Shown in pieces: positions 44,233 to 53,893 of a DNA stretch of 64,000 nucleotides. A model generated the notes under the pieces. It saw only the letters and a program-made list of their open reading frames with translations. It made no database searches and was not told where the DNA came from. Made by a program: the position numbers and the translations under genes. The stretch's first letter is position 1; each line of letters begins with the position of its first letter. Origin of the DNA: Gloeocapsa sp. PCC 7428 (GTDB taxonomy: Bacteria; Cyanobacteriota; Cyanobacteriia; Cyanobacteriales; Chroococcidiopsidaceae); the NCBI RefSeq assembly GCF_000317555.1, contig NC_019745.1, positions 3,410,001 through 3,474,000 on the forward strand, read 5' to 3'.

Positions 44233-45435
44233 ATGGTTGAGACAGCAGATATTGTTGTAGTTGGTGGAGGGTGTATTGGCGCATCAGTTGCGTTGTACTT
44301 GGCACAAAATCACGCGGGTAAGGTAGTACTGCTAGAACAAAAAGAACTCGCGAATGGTGCATCGGGTAAGGGTATCGGGATTATCCGTACGCACTACACA
44401 CACCCTGTTTTAGCCGAACTAGCCTATCTGTCTCAACAACGCTTTCACAATTTTAAAGAACTCTATGGTGGTTACGACAGTGGGTTTAATCCTTGCGGTT
44501 ACTTCGTGTTAGTCGGAGAATCGGATGTCGCCACGCTCAACGCTGTTGTGCAAATGCATCAATCAATGAATATCAAGGTTGATTTGATGGATTTACAGCA
44601 AGTGCAAGCACAAATTCCTCACCTCAACCTTAACGATGTCGCTGCTGTAGCGTATGAACCACACTCAGGTTATGGTAGTCCACCGCAAACAACACTGGCG
44701 TTTGCCCAACGCGCCACAGATTTGGGGGTAGAAGTGCTGACACATACGCCTGTTAAAGATATCCAGTTGGATGCAGCAGGCAAAATTCAAGGTATTATGA
44801 CTACTCAAGGGGCGATCGCTACGCGTACCGTTATTGATTGTGTTGGTCCTTGGGCAAGAAAATTCACGCAAAATTTGGGGTTAGAATTTCCTGTTCATCC
44901 GGTTGTGGAACACGTTGTTGTTGTTCAAAGACCAGTCGAATTTTTGCAAAATCATCCTGTTGTGTCTGACTTGGTAAATCTCTGCTATTCGCGTTCCGAT
45001 ACGCAGCAACCATTAACGCGAATTGGCAATTCTGACCCTAAATATCATCCGCAATTCATGTTAAAAGATGCTGATGATTTTCACGGGCAAATTTATCCGC
45101 AAATTACTGAAGAATTACATCAAAAACTCATTCAACGCTATCCAATTCTCGAAAAAGGCAAAGTTGTTGAGAAGTATTCGGGAATCTGGGGCGTTACACC
45201 CGATTATCAACCGATTATCGACCACCTCAACCATATTCCAGGCTTATACTGTGCCGTCGGTTTTAGCGGTCACGGTTACAAACTCAGTCCAATTATTGGT
45301 GAATTGATCAGTCAATTTATTCTCGGCGATCGCTCAAGAATTGATAAGTTAAATCTCTTTCGCTTCAGTCGTTTTCAAGAAGGTGCCTTAATTACTTCAC
45401 CCATCAGTTATGGAAAAGCAAAAGGATTGCGCTGA
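44233..45435 (+). CDS. FAD-dependent amine/amino acid oxidoreductase (DAO family)
   Basis: Protein of 400 residues. The N-terminal dinucleotide fold is IVVVGGGCIGASVALYLAQN and the conserved glycine-rich end is PGLYCAVGFSGHGYKLSPII. The fold is that of the DAO family: sarcosine oxidase beta/monomeric, glycine oxidase and DadA. Its relatives include the SoxB-like MgdA subunit of N-methylglutamate dehydrogenase, but the other Mgd/Sox subunits are absent, so it may act alone. Divergent from the GntR/UTRA gene with a shared operator. Proposed role: oxidation of an N-substituted or D-amino acid; substrate unproven. Confidence 0.88.
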   Translation: MVETADIVVVGGGCIGASVALYLAQNHAGKVVLLEQKELANGASGKGIGIIRTHYTHPVLAELAYLSQQRFHNFKELYGGYDSGFNPCGYFVLVGESDVATLNAVVQMHQSMNIKVDLMDLQQVQAQIPHLNLNDVAAVAYEPHSGYGSPPQTTLAFAQRATDLGVEVLTHTPVKDIQLDAAGKIQGIMTTQGAIATRTVIDCVGPWARKFTQNLGLEFPVHPVVEHVVVVQRPVEFLQNHPVVSDLVNLCYSRSDTQQPLTRIGNSDPKYHPQFMLKDADDFHGQIYPQITEELHQKLIQRYPILEKGKVVEKYSGIWGVTPDYQPIIDHLNHIPGLYCAVGFSGHGYKLSPIIGELISQFILGDRSRIDKLNLFRFSRFQEGALITSPISYGKAKGLR

Positions 45436-45841
45436 AAATAGTAAAGAGTGCTTGCCAAACCCCAATTCTAGTTGTAGACTATTTCTTATATAATGGAAAT
45501 CTGTGCAATTAGAAAAGAGTTTTAATATTTCCATTATAAAGAATATAATAGCAGGAAAACTCCTCAACTCAAATAGGTAATACCTCCTAATCGCAGTGGA
45601 AACATTCTTAAGCATCTTAACGTTGAGAAGAATAGCAGTAGAGGACGTTGCAAAATATAAGTAAGGGGTAAAAATGTTATAGCAGAGGTCAGTTGACAGT
45701 GAAGAGAGTAGGAAGACTTTGTCAACTGTCAACTGTCAACTATCAACTGTCAACTATCAACTTAGCGTGTTCAATGTCCTAACTATTCCTTCGACTGCTA
45801 TAAAACCATTACCCAACAATTTGAATCAAAAGATTAAAACA
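45436..45841. other. Intergenic region with GTCAACT tandem array and inverted copy
   Basis: About 400 bp. GTCAACT-type heptamers (alternating CTG and CTA) are repeated about six times at 45721-45762, and CAGTTGACA at about 45690 forms a 9-bp perfect inverted repeat with TGTCAACTG, allowing a strong hairpin. The rest shows no gene. The tandem array lies 80 bp before the SLH gene and is not translated if the ATG at 45842 is used. Confidence 0.6.
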
Positions 45842-46192
45842 ATGTCCAAGCTCATAAAAACCCTAATAAAAGGTGCGATCGCAACTCCCCTGATTGCAGC
45901 AAGCGTGTATACATCAAGCGCTTTAGCCCAAACGCCAAACACCCCAGCCCCAAGCAATAACGCGCAACCAGGTTGCCTTTCAGGGTATCCGGATGGAACG
46001 TTTCGAGGCGATCGCCCAGTGACGCGCTACGAATTTGCAGCAGGATTGAATGCTTGCCTAGAACGCGTCAATCAACTGATTCCCAACCGCGAAAACCTGG
46101 CAACACGCGCCGAATTTGAAGCCTTAATTCAACGTCAACGCGAACTCAACGCCGAAATTCGCGAACTCAACGGTAGAGTGAGTGATGAGTGA
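45842..46192 (+). CDS. Short SLH-domain protein (porin N-terminus-like)
   Basis: Protein of 116 residues from the ATG at 45842. A signal peptide (KLIKTLIKGAIATPLIAASV, cleaved after ALAQ) is followed by one S-layer-homology module (GCLSGYPDGTFRGDRPVTRY) and a helical tail (RAEFEALIQRQRELNAEIRE). This is the layout of the N-terminal third of cyanobacterial SLH porins, where the SLH module binds peptidoglycan-linked polymer and a beta-barrel follows. The barrel is missing: the frame ends before a repeat-like sequence. Either a genuine small periplasmic protein or a truncated porin. Confidence 0.75.
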   Translation: MSKLIKTLIKGAIATPLIAASVYTSSALAQTPNTPAPSNNAQPGCLSGYPDGTFRGDRPVTRYEFAAGLNACLERVNQLIPNRENLATRAEFEALIQRQRELNAEIRELNGRVSDE

Positions 46193-46267
46193 TGAGTGGT
46201 GAGTTATGTAAACAAACACTATTTCTCCCTTGCTACCTCTGCACCTCTGCTTCTTCTACTCCAAGTT

Positions 46268-47644
46268 ATGGATAACCAGATTCTCGACGGTCCCAGCCCA
46301 TCATTCATACAGCGTAGAATCAATATGCTGCGGTGGATTTTTAATCCGCTAGCAATACTTGAAAAACGCTATCAGCAGTACGGTGACGTTTACGTAGTTG
46401 CCAAGAACGTAACACCACTCGTCGTTTACATCAGCAACCCTGAAGCACTCCAGCAAATTTTTAGCGCGCCTGCGGGAACGTTTGATAGTAGTGGTGCAAA
46501 CCGTGTATTATTACCACTGCTCGGCGATCGCTCATTAATTTTACTCGATGGAGTTGCGCATCAACGCCAGCGCAAGTTATTAATGCCACCCTTTCACGGC
46601 GATCGCTTAAAAGCGTATGGCGAGATTATTCGCGATATAACGCAACAAGTTATTAGCCGTTGGGAAGTTGGGAAACCCTTCAACGTCCGCGCGTCGATGC
46701 AAGAAATTTCCTTGCGCGTGATTTTGAGTGCTGTGTTTGGCTTACATCAAGGCGATCGCTTTGAGGAACTGAGAAAACTTTTGACACGGCTATTAGACGC
46801 GGTAGGTTCTCCGATAAGTTCGATGTTGCTATTTTTCCCCTCACTACAGAAAGATTGGGGCGTATGGAGTCCCTGGGGGCGTTTTTTGAACTTGCGATCG
46901 CAAATCGACCAATTAATTTATGCTGAAATTACTGCCCGTCGAGCAGCGGATGTTCAAAGCGATGACATCCTTAGTTTACTCTTACAAGCACGCGACGAAC
47001 ACGATCAACCAATGACCGATCGAGAACTGCGTGACGAACTCGTGACGTTACTATTTGCTGGACATGAAACGACGGCTTCTGCTTTATCATGGGCATTGTA
47101 CTGGATTGACCACTTACCCGAAGTCCGCGAAAAGTTGTTGCAAGAACTCGATACACTTCCACCTGATGCCGATCCTAGCGCAGTTGTACGGCTACTGTAT
47201 TTAAATGCGGTTTGCTGCGAAACTTTGCGAATTTATCCAATTGCGATTAATACATTTCCGCGCATTGTGCGATCGCCAATCGAAATTATGGGCTATCACT
47301 TTGAACCTGGTACACTGTTACTTCCCTCAGTTTATTTAACGCATCACCGCGAAGATCTCTATCCTGAACCGAAGCGTTTCAAACCCGAACGTTTTCTGGA
47401 AAGACAGTTTTCGCCTTATGAATATTTACCGTTTGGTGGTGGAAATCGTCGTTGTATTGGACTAGCGTTTGCACAGTTTGAGATGAAATTGGTTTTAGCA
47501 ACCATTCTGGCGCAATACGACTTGCAACTCGCAACGAAAACACCGATCAAACCGACTCGTCGAGGGCTTACAGTTGCGCCTTCGGGAAATTTGCGCATGG
47601 TTGTGAAGCAAGTGCGGGTGCAAAAAACTCCAGCATTAGTTTAG
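46268..47644 (+). CDS. Cytochrome P450 (CYP110-like)
   Basis: Protein of 458 residues from the ATG at 46268, giving the usual length of cyanobacterial CYP110 enzymes; the longer upstream frame is not needed. P450 motifs: I-helix LFAGHETTASALSW, ExxR in CETLRIYP, PERF, and the heme-binding loop FGGGNRRCIGLAFA with ligand C396. The start DGPSPSFIQRRINMLRWIFN resembles CYP110 proteins, which hydroxylate fatty acids or terpenes. Redox partner genes are not adjacent. Confidence 0.9.
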   Translation: MDNQILDGPSPSFIQRRINMLRWIFNPLAILEKRYQQYGDVYVVAKNVTPLVVYISNPEALQQIFSAPAGTFDSSGANRVLLPLLGDRSLILLDGVAHQRQRKLLMPPFHGDRLKAYGEIIRDITQQVISRWEVGKPFNVRASMQEISLRVILSAVFGLHQGDRFEELRKLLTRLLDAVGSPISSMLLFFPSLQKDWGVWSPWGRFLNLRSQIDQLIYAEITARRAADVQSDDILSLLLQARDEHDQPMTDRELRDELVTLLFAGHETTASALSWALYWIDHLPEVREKLLQELDTLPPDADPSAVVRLLYLNAVCCETLRIYPIAINTFPRIVRSPIEIMGYHFEPGTLLLPSVYLTHHREDLYPEPKRFKPERFLERQFSPYEYLPFGGGNRRCIGLAFAQFEMKLVLATILAQYDLQLATKTPIKPTRRGLTVAPSGNLRMVVKQVRVQKTPALV

Positions 47645-47712
47645 TGATTATTATTAACGAACCACTTCAGACACAGAGTACACAGAGGAAAGAAAAAAGA
47701 GGATTGCTGGAT

Positions 47713-49308
47713 TTAAATTATTGATAAACAATTTGATGTGATTTGAGTTTGGGTGGTGCTGGTTTTGGGGAATTCGATTGTAAAGGTTGCGCCTTGGTCA
47801 ACGCCTGGACTCTCGACCTTGACGAAGCCACCATGAAGTTGCACAATATGATTGACGATCGCAAGTCCTAACCCTAATCCACCGTGTCGTGTTGTATCGG
47901 CTTGGCGAAATCGCTCAAAGACGTGTGGTAAAAAATCAGGGCTAATTCCTTGTCCAGTATCGCTGACGGTAATTTGAATCGCGCGATCGCTATACTCTAA
48001 TTTGGCTTGAACGCGTCCTTGATGTGGTGTAAACTTAATTGCATTTGATAGTAAGTTCCAGAATACTTGCTGTAAGCGCGTCGCGTCACCGAAGAAAATT
48101 ACTGAAGGAGTGGCGACATCGTGTCGATTTTGATGCGGTGCAATGGCAAGTTCCAGTTGAATCGCTTTTGCTTCGGCTAGTGGATGCACAGTATCGATTG
48201 CAGCTTGCAGTATAACAACCAAATCAACGCATTGCATATTTAAGTGCAGCTTACCAGAGACAATGCGCGATACATCGAGTAGATCGTCGATCAGTTGTTT
48301 TTGTAACCTGACGTTACGTTCAATTGTTTCGTAAGCGCGAGAAATTTGTTCTTCTTTTAACTTTTGTGCTTGCAGTAGCTGTGCATACATCAAGATTGCG
48401 GTTAAGGGGTTACGCAACTCGTGCGAAACCATGGCGAGAAAGACATCTTTCGAGTGGTTGGCGGCTTCAGCTGCACTACGTGCGAGTTGTTCTTGTATGA
48501 GTAATTGCGCGCGTTCTTCCTCTAAGCACTTGCGATCTGTAATATCGCGCCAGGCGATCGCAAAACCGTCACCTAGTTGCGTCACGCGGATATCTAACGC
48601 TTTGCGAATCTGCGGTTGATTGTCATCCGCATACAAGAGAACTTCTTTCGCCAACGGTTTGCCTGTTTTCACTACTTGGCACATCTCGTCAAACAGTCCA
48701 GCTTGCGAAAATAGCGGTAGCTTCAGTAGCGAAGCGCCAATTTGTTCGGAGGCGTTCATCCTATTAAATGCGCAAGCGGCGGCATTGACATATTCAATCG
48801 TAAAATCTATAATTTCACCAGTATGATCGCGGATACTATTGCAAATTCCAAAACAATCCAACATCGTTTCGACAGAAGTTTGAAATCGCTGTTCGCTTTG
48901 GGCAAGTAAGTTTTGCAGATGCGTGCGTTTAATCGCGTTATGAATTGCGATTCTCAGACTTTCTGCGGTTGTTTCTCCCTTAACTAAGTAGTCAGACGCG
49001 CCGCTTTTCATCGCTTGGACGGCGATCGCTTCATTGCCTTGACCGGTGAGCATAATCACAGGTAAGTTAGTTTTACCCGTTTGCAACTGCAACTGACTCA
49101 AGAATTCCAACCCATTAATATCTGGTAGCAAGAAATCTAATAAAATGACATCTGGTTGAACTGAGTTGCACAATTCTAAGCCATCTTCGCCATACTCTTC
49201 GCCAATAATATCATATTTGTACGTCTCATCTTTGAGTAAATAACGGCGATAAGTATCTCGATCTTCTTGACAATCATCAATAATTACAATTGTCCGTCTT
49301 TGTACCAT
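47713..49308 (-). CDS. Hybrid sensor kinase (REC-PAS-HisKA-HATPase)
   Basis: Protein of 531 residues. The N-terminal receiver is about 5-125 (IVIIDDCQEDRDTYRRYLLK, phospho-Asp in VILLDFLLPDING), the PAS domain about 140-265, HisKA has the phospho-His in AMVSHELRNPLTA, and HATPase contains NLLSNAIKFTPHQGR and GGLGLGLAIV. It starts 2 bp after the response regulator stop and ends the phytochrome operon, so it is likely a downstream phosphorelay component of red-light signalling. Confidence 0.92.
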   Translation of the reverse strand: MVQRRTIVIIDDCQEDRDTYRRYLLKDETYKYDIIGEEYGEDGLELCNSVQPDVILLDFLLPDINGLEFLSQLQLQTGKTNLPVIMLTGQGNEAIAVQAMKSGASDYLVKGETTAESLRIAIHNAIKRTHLQNLLAQSEQRFQTSVETMLDCFGICNSIRDHTGEIIDFTIEYVNAAACAFNRMNASEQIGASLLKLPLFSQAGLFDEMCQVVKTGKPLAKEVLLYADDNQPQIRKALDIRVTQLGDGFAIAWRDITDRKCLEEERAQLLIQEQLARSAAEAANHSKDVFLAMVSHELRNPLTAILMYAQLLQAQKLKEEQISRAYETIERNVRLQKQLIDDLLDVSRIVSGKLHLNMQCVDLVVILQAAIDTVHPLAEAKAIQLELAIAPHQNRHDVATPSVIFFGDATRLQQVFWNLLSNAIKFTPHQGRVQAKLEYSDRAIQITVSDTGQGISPDFLPHVFERFRQADTTRHGGLGLGLAIVNHIVQLHGGFVKVESPGVDQGATFTIEFPKTSTTQTQITSNCLSII

Positions 49309-49310
49309 AA

Positions 49311-49760
49311 TTATCCTCTTACTGAGTTAGGAAGAATGACTGCTTCAAACCAGTAATCGATTAAAACTTGGACAGTTCGCATCAATTTTTTGACATCAAT
49401 TGGTTTTATGATATAACCGTTAACTCCATAGCGATAACAGACTTCGATATCCTTTGGATTAGAAGAAGTGGTAAACACTACAACCGGAATCATCTTGAGT
49501 TCGTTATCTTGCTTAATTTGTTCTAAAACTTCTCTACCATCGGTTCCTGGCAAGTTAAGATCGAGAAGAATAATGCCTGGTCGCGGTGCTTTTGAGTTAC
49601 TATATTGCCCTTTATGATGGAGGAAATCTAAAGCCTCATCTCCATCAACACACCGATAGATAGTGTTTGTAATTGATGCTTTGCGGAGAATTCTTTCAAA
49701 CGCTGCAAAATCTTCATCGCTATCTTCAATTAAGAGTAATGGTTGAGTTGATCCTGTCAT
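49311..49760 (-). CDS. CheY-like response regulator (Rcp1 type)
   Basis: Protein of 149 residues from the ATG at 49760, which overlaps the phytochrome stop as ATGA; the longer upstream frame is rejected. A single receiver domain: [18 protein letters not shown], phospho-Asp in [13 protein letters not shown], Thr in [12 protein letters not shown] and Lys in [10 protein letters not shown]. Length and context match Rcp1, the partner of Cph1. Confidence 0.92.
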   Translation of the reverse strand: MTGSTQPLLLIEDSDEDFAAFERILRKASITNTIYRCVDGDEALDFLHHKGQYSNSKAPRPGIILLDLNLPGTDGREVLEQIKQDNELKMIPVVVFTTSSNPKDIEVCYRYGVNGYIIKPIDVKKLMRTVQVLIDYWFEAVILPNSVRG

Positions 49761-52009
49761 TGACTCACCCTCACGCCTGGCAATGTGAAATAAAAAGTAC
49801 TTCCTTCTCCGTAGGTTGATTTTACCCAAATTTCGCCGTCATGACGTTCCACAATCTTTTTAGCAATTGTTAAACCCGCACCTGTACCACCTCCATATTT
49901 ATTCAGTGGATGTAAGCGTTTAAAGATCCGAAAAATCGCATCAAAATGTTTTTCTTTAATTCCAATTCCGTTATCTTTCACATAAAATATCGTAGATTCT
50001 GGTTTATTCAACGCGGTATCTAAAAAGCCAATTTCAACTAATTTATCAGGTTTGTTGTTATATTTGATTGCATTGCTAATTAAATTACTAAACACTTCGC
50101 TCATCTGAACTGGATCGCAGTAAACTGATGGCAAAGGTCGAGGAATGCGGATGTCAACCGCAGTTTCTTTTAAGCTAATATTAAGAATATCAATAACACT
50201 GTTGACTAATTCATTTAAATCTGTCTTTTGTAGCGTCAATTCCACGCGCCCTAACCGCGAAAAATGAAGAAGTGAATTTATTAAGTCTTCCATGCGCTGC
50301 GTTAAACGCACGAGGGTTTGAAGTTTCGAGACTCCTTCGGCTTGAAGAACATCCGCGTAATCTTCAATCAAAAAGTTTGAGTAGTTATGAATTCCCCGCA
50401 GTGGTTCTTTCAGATCGTGCGAAGCAATATAAGCAAATGCATCGAGTTCGCTGTTACTGCGGGCTAATTCCATATTAATTCGTGCGAGTTCATCCGCTTT
50501 ACGTAAAACAATTCCGACGATCGCACTCCGTAATTCTATGATGGCATCAATCTCGCATTGTTTCCACGGTAACGACTGCGATCGCACAGTTTCTTGCCAA
50601 AGTTCAAACGATTTACGCGGCGATAAATCAAAGTTCCCATAGGGATCGCCACCCCAGTTGACTGTCTGAATAACTTCAGGACGAAACCACAAAACATAAT
50701 TTTTTTGAATCTGCGAAATGGATAAGACAATCAAACCACTCGCAACGTTTTTGAATGTCTCGGCTGTCGGATAAAGCTTAGGCAAACAATCTGTGTAAAA
50801 AATGTCATTATCAATCTTCGCTTCTACCCATTCAATCAAATTATAAATATCACTCTTTTTAGGCGTTTCCCCTGCAATCGATAAATCGCCATTCGCACAA
50901 ATTGCGACGCCTTGCGCATCAACTAATTGAAGTAAATTATCTTTATCCTTAACTAAACCATCCATGAAGTTTTCTGTTAAGGGCATTGCTTCAATAAATT
51001 GGGCTTGAATTGATTTTAATCTGATTTTGTAGTCTAGATTTTCATTTTCTTCCTTAGCTGTTAATTCTAAAGACATGACTTGTCCTAAAAACTCACACGC
51101 CGTCCGAACTTCATACGAGACATACTTAGGAGAATAGTGATGACAAGCAATCAATCCCCATAATTTTTTATCTTTATTTAATGAAATCGACATCGAGGCG
51201 GTAACGCCCATGTTTCTGAGGTACTCTAAATGGCATGGAGAAACACTTCGTAAAACCGCGTAGCTTAAATCAAGTGGTTCATTTGTGATTGGATTCTGTG
51301 CGGGAACTAATTCTTTTGGTTGCGAATTTATATCAGGAATCAACCGTAGGCGATTCAGCGTATAAAGTTTTTTGGCTTGGTCAGGAATATCCGAAGCAGG
51401 ATAGTGTAAACCTAGGTAAGAAGTTAAATCTTCGCGTTTTTGTTCAGCAACAACTTTCCCCGCTTGTTTACCATCGAACTGATAAATCATGACACGGTCA
51501 AAGCCTGTCAGTTTTTGCACTTCTTGCGTGATGCTTTGACACATTTCCGACAGCGTTGGCGCATTTTGCAGTTTAGCGATCGCACCCTTTACCAAATGAT
51601 AAAACCTAATAAAATCTCTATCTTCTTGTGTTAGTTTAGGTTCTAGTTCTAGAATAAGTACGCCATCGCAGCGATGCAGAATGCCATCAAAATTTTTAAT
51701 ATTATTACTCATTTCGAGTGAAAGCTTTATCGGGTTAACGCTTTCAAAATCTTTGACTAAGCATCCTTCTATAAATAGTATCTCTGTAGAAGACAATAAG
51801 TCTTTTAAGCTTTGATTGATTAAAGCTTGCGGATGAAAACCAAGCAATTCAAATGTATTATTACTAACTTGAATAATTTCTAGCTGTGGTTCTTTGAGTG
51901 CAAAAAGTATACCATGGGGCTGAATTGCCCCAGAAAGGTGAAGAAATTCTTTATCATATGCCGTGAGATTGATTGATTCGACTATGATTTGGTCTTCACT
52001 TTGACTCAT
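49757..52009 (-). CDS. cph1: Cyanobacterial phytochrome histidine kinase (Cph1 type)
   Basis: Protein of 750 residues: PAS (about 15-120), GAF (about 140-320), PHY (about 330-510), HisKA and HATPase. The bilin-binding Cys is C259 in [15 protein letters not shown] and the conserved PASDIP motif has D207, the same residue numbers as in Synechocystis Cph1. The N-terminal Cys of bacteriophytochromes is replaced by Tyr, so phycocyanobilin is the expected chromophore. The kinase motif is [12 protein letters not shown] red/far-red sensor phosphorylating the Rcp1-like protein encoded next (ATGA overlap). Confidence 0.94.
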   Translation of the reverse strand: MSQSEDQIIVESINLTAYDKEFLHLSGAIQPHGILFALKEPQLEIIQVSNNTFELLGFHPQALINQSLKDLLSSTEILFIEGCLVKDFESVNPIKLSLEMSNNIKNFDGILHRCDGVLILELEPKLTQEDRDFIRFYHLVKGAIAKLQNAPTLSEMCQSITQEVQKLTGFDRVMIYQFDGKQAGKVVAEQKREDLTSYLGLHYPASDIPDQAKKLYTLNRLRLIPDINSQPKELVPAQNPITNEPLDLSYAVLRSVSPCHLEYLRNMGVTASMSISLNKDKKLWGLIACHHYSPKYVSYEVRTACEFLGQVMSLELTAKEENENLDYKIRLKSIQAQFIEAMPLTENFMDGLVKDKDNLLQLVDAQGVAICANGDLSIAGETPKKSDIYNLIEWVEAKIDNDIFYTDCLPKLYPTAETFKNVASGLIVLSISQIQKNYVLWFRPEVIQTVNWGGDPYGNFDLSPRKSFELWQETVRSQSLPWKQCEIDAIIELRSAIVGIVLRKADELARINMELARSNSELDAFAYIASHDLKEPLRGIHNYSNFLIEDYADVLQAEGVSKLQTLVRLTQRMEDLINSLLHFSRLGRVELTLQKTDLNELVNSVIDILNISLKETAVDIRIPRPLPSVYCDPVQMSEVFSNLISNAIKYNNKPDKLVEIGFLDTALNKPESTIFYVKDNGIGIKEKHFDAIFRIFKRLHPLNKYGGGTGAGLTIAKKIVERHDGEIWVKSTYGEGSTFYFTLPGVRVSQ

Positions 52010-52487
52010 ACGCTTCCTTTCGATAGAAATTGCGATTTTGGTGTAGTTTCAAATGCCTTTGAAAGAGCAATCTTTCCAAACAGAAAACTGCTATTGAGGT
52101 TTTGCTTAAATCTTAACTATTGTTTAACTATTACAGCGACAATTTACCAGCTATTTCAATATGTTAAGCAGTTTGTGAATTTAGTAATGTTTTGATGTTA
52201 CACCTGAAAGTCACTCAAGGCTACTGTAACAACAGACACTCCTTACCTATAACCAAGGTTGTGGTTGAAATAGCTTAAAATTTAGTTATAAATCTCAAAC
52301 AAAATTTACGTGCTGTTTGATAATTCATCTGACAACAATCTTGTCGTTATTGAGAGTTAACTCATTCACTTTATCAATTTTTGAAGGCATTCAACAGATG
52401 GAAAATAGTCAAGCCATCGTCTGCGATGACTTTCAAACCATGTTGAAGCTATATGACTTTAGATTACTATAAATAGCGCTTCAATGC
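52010..52487. other. Intergenic region upstream of the phytochrome operon
   Basis: 478 bp without a confident gene. It contains a small hairpin (AACCAAGGTTGTGGTT, about 52252-52267) and a 24-codon frame (52398-52472, starting MENSQAIVCDD) that I cannot support as a gene. The promoter of the phytochrome operon should lie near 52010-52150. Confidence 0.45.
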
Positions 52488-52919
52488 TTATTTTCCAATA
52501 TCCTCATTCCATAATTGAGGATTGATATGGATGAATTTTTGCATCATATTTTTGCATTCATCTAAATTTAAGTCAATCACTTCAACTCCGTGAGATTCCA
52601 TGAATTCTCTAGCCCCAGAAAAAGTTTCAGATTCGCCGACAATGACGCGCTTGATACCAAACTGAACCACAGCACCCGCACAAAGATAGCAAGGCATCAA
52701 GGTAGAATACAACGTTGTACCTCGATAAGTACCAATTCTGCCAGCATTGCGCAGACAGTCGATTTCTGCATGAGTCACTGGATCGCCATCTTGAACGCGT
52801 TTATTATGTCCTTTACCGAGAACTTTGCCGTCTTTGACTAGTACCGAACCGATGGGAATACCCCCTTCATCTTGTCCTTGTTTTGCTTCGGCGATCGCCG
52901 CCGTCATAAATTCATCCAT
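52488..52919 (-). CDS. Cytosine deaminase (yeast Fcy1-like) / nucleoside deaminase
   Basis: Protein of 143 residues of the zinc-dependent deaminase fold: H50 and E52 in THAEIDCLRN, and C77/C80 in MPCYLCAGAVVQFGI. The C-terminal region (HGVEVIDLNLDECKNMMQKF, then WNEDIGK) resembles eukaryotic-type cytosine deaminases more than tRNA adenosine deaminase TadA. It would convert cytosine to uracil. Divergent from the nucleoside hydrolase gene with only 15 bp between start codons, suggesting a joint pyrimidine salvage role. Confidence 0.82.
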   Translation of the reverse strand: MDEFMTAAIAEAKQGQDEGGIPIGSVLVKDGKVLGKGHNKRVQDGDPVTHAEIDCLRNAGRIGTYRGTTLYSTLMPCYLCAGAVVQFGIKRVIVGESETFSGAREFMESHGVEVIDLNLDECKNMMQKFIHINPQLWNEDIGK

Positions 52920-52934
52920 AAAATCTCCCTAACT

Positions 52935-53855
52935 ATGCCTCAACAACTCGTACTCATGGATCACGATGGTGGTGTTGATGATTATCTCGCAACAATGCTG
53001 CTGATGACGATGGATCGGATACAACCTTTAGGTGTTGTCGTGACTCCAGCGGATTGCTATGCGCAACCAGCAGTGAGTGCGACGCGCAAAATCCTTGATT
53101 TGATGGGGCGTGACGACATTCCAGTAGCCGAAAGCACTGTACGCGGTATCAATCCTTTCCCGCGACTTTATCGCCGCGATTCATTCATCGTCGATCATCT
53201 CCCAATTCTCAATCAAAGCGAAGTGCGATCGCCTTTGGTTTCTGAAACTGGGCAAGAATTTATGGTACGGGTGTTGCTAGATGCACCTGAACCCGTAACG
53301 CTGATGGTAACAGGTCCACTCACAACAGTTGCTGTTGCCTTAGATACTGCGCCAGAAATCGAGGCGAAAATTGCCAAAATCGTCTGGATGGGTGGGGCGT
53401 TGAATGTTGCTGGAAATGTAGAGAAAAGCTTAGAAGCTGGACAAGATGGCTCAGCAGAGTGGAATGTATATTGGGACCCAATTTCGGCAGCGCGAGTCTG
53501 GCAAACTCAAATTGAAATTATTATGTGTCCGTTGGATTTAACGAATACGGTTCCCGTGACATCAGAAATTGTCTATCAAATGGGCAAACAACGTCAGTAT
53601 CCGCTGTCCGATTTAGCAGGGCAATGTTACGCCTTAGTGATTCCTCAAGATTATTATTTTTGGGATGTTTTAGCAACTGCCTATCTTGCGCATCCAGAGT
53701 TTTATGAATTACGCGAATGGGAAACCGAAATTGTGACAACTGGTGCAAGTCAGGGGCGAACAAAAATCACACCTGGCGGGCGCAAAGTTTGGGCAATGGA
53801 TAAAGTTGATAAGTCGAGTTTTTATGATTATATTTTGCAGCAGTGGCGGCGGTAG
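52935..53855 (+). CDS. Nucleoside hydrolase (IU-NH family)
   Basis: Protein of 306 residues from the ATG at 52935; the longer frame that begins inside the neighbouring deaminase is rejected. The Ca2+-binding aspartate cluster is at the N-terminus (MDHDGGVDDYLATMLL), with DxDxxxDD-like spacing, and the family strand ITLMVTGPLTT is present as VTLMVTGPLTTVAVAL. The enzyme cleaves the N-glycosidic bond of ribonucleosides. With the divergent cytosine deaminase it can salvage pyrimidines. Confidence 0.9.
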   Translation: MPQQLVLMDHDGGVDDYLATMLLMTMDRIQPLGVVVTPADCYAQPAVSATRKILDLMGRDDIPVAESTVRGINPFPRLYRRDSFIVDHLPILNQSEVRSPLVSETGQEFMVRVLLDAPEPVTLMVTGPLTTVAVALDTAPEIEAKIAKIVWMGGALNVAGNVEKSLEAGQDGSAEWNVYWDPISAARVWQTQIEIIMCPLDLTNTVPVTSEIVYQMGKQRQYPLSDLAGQCYALVIPQDYYFWDVLATAYLAHPEFYELREWETEIVTTGASQGRTKITPGGRKVWAMDKVDKSSFYDYILQQWRR

Positions 53856-53893
53856 GGGAAGCAGAGGAAGCAGAGGAAGCAGAGGAGAAATAT

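Noticed and set aside
52398-52472. 24-codon frame upstream of the deaminase
   Set aside because: Too short and without similarity or a good ribosome site; mentioned only in the intergenic entry.
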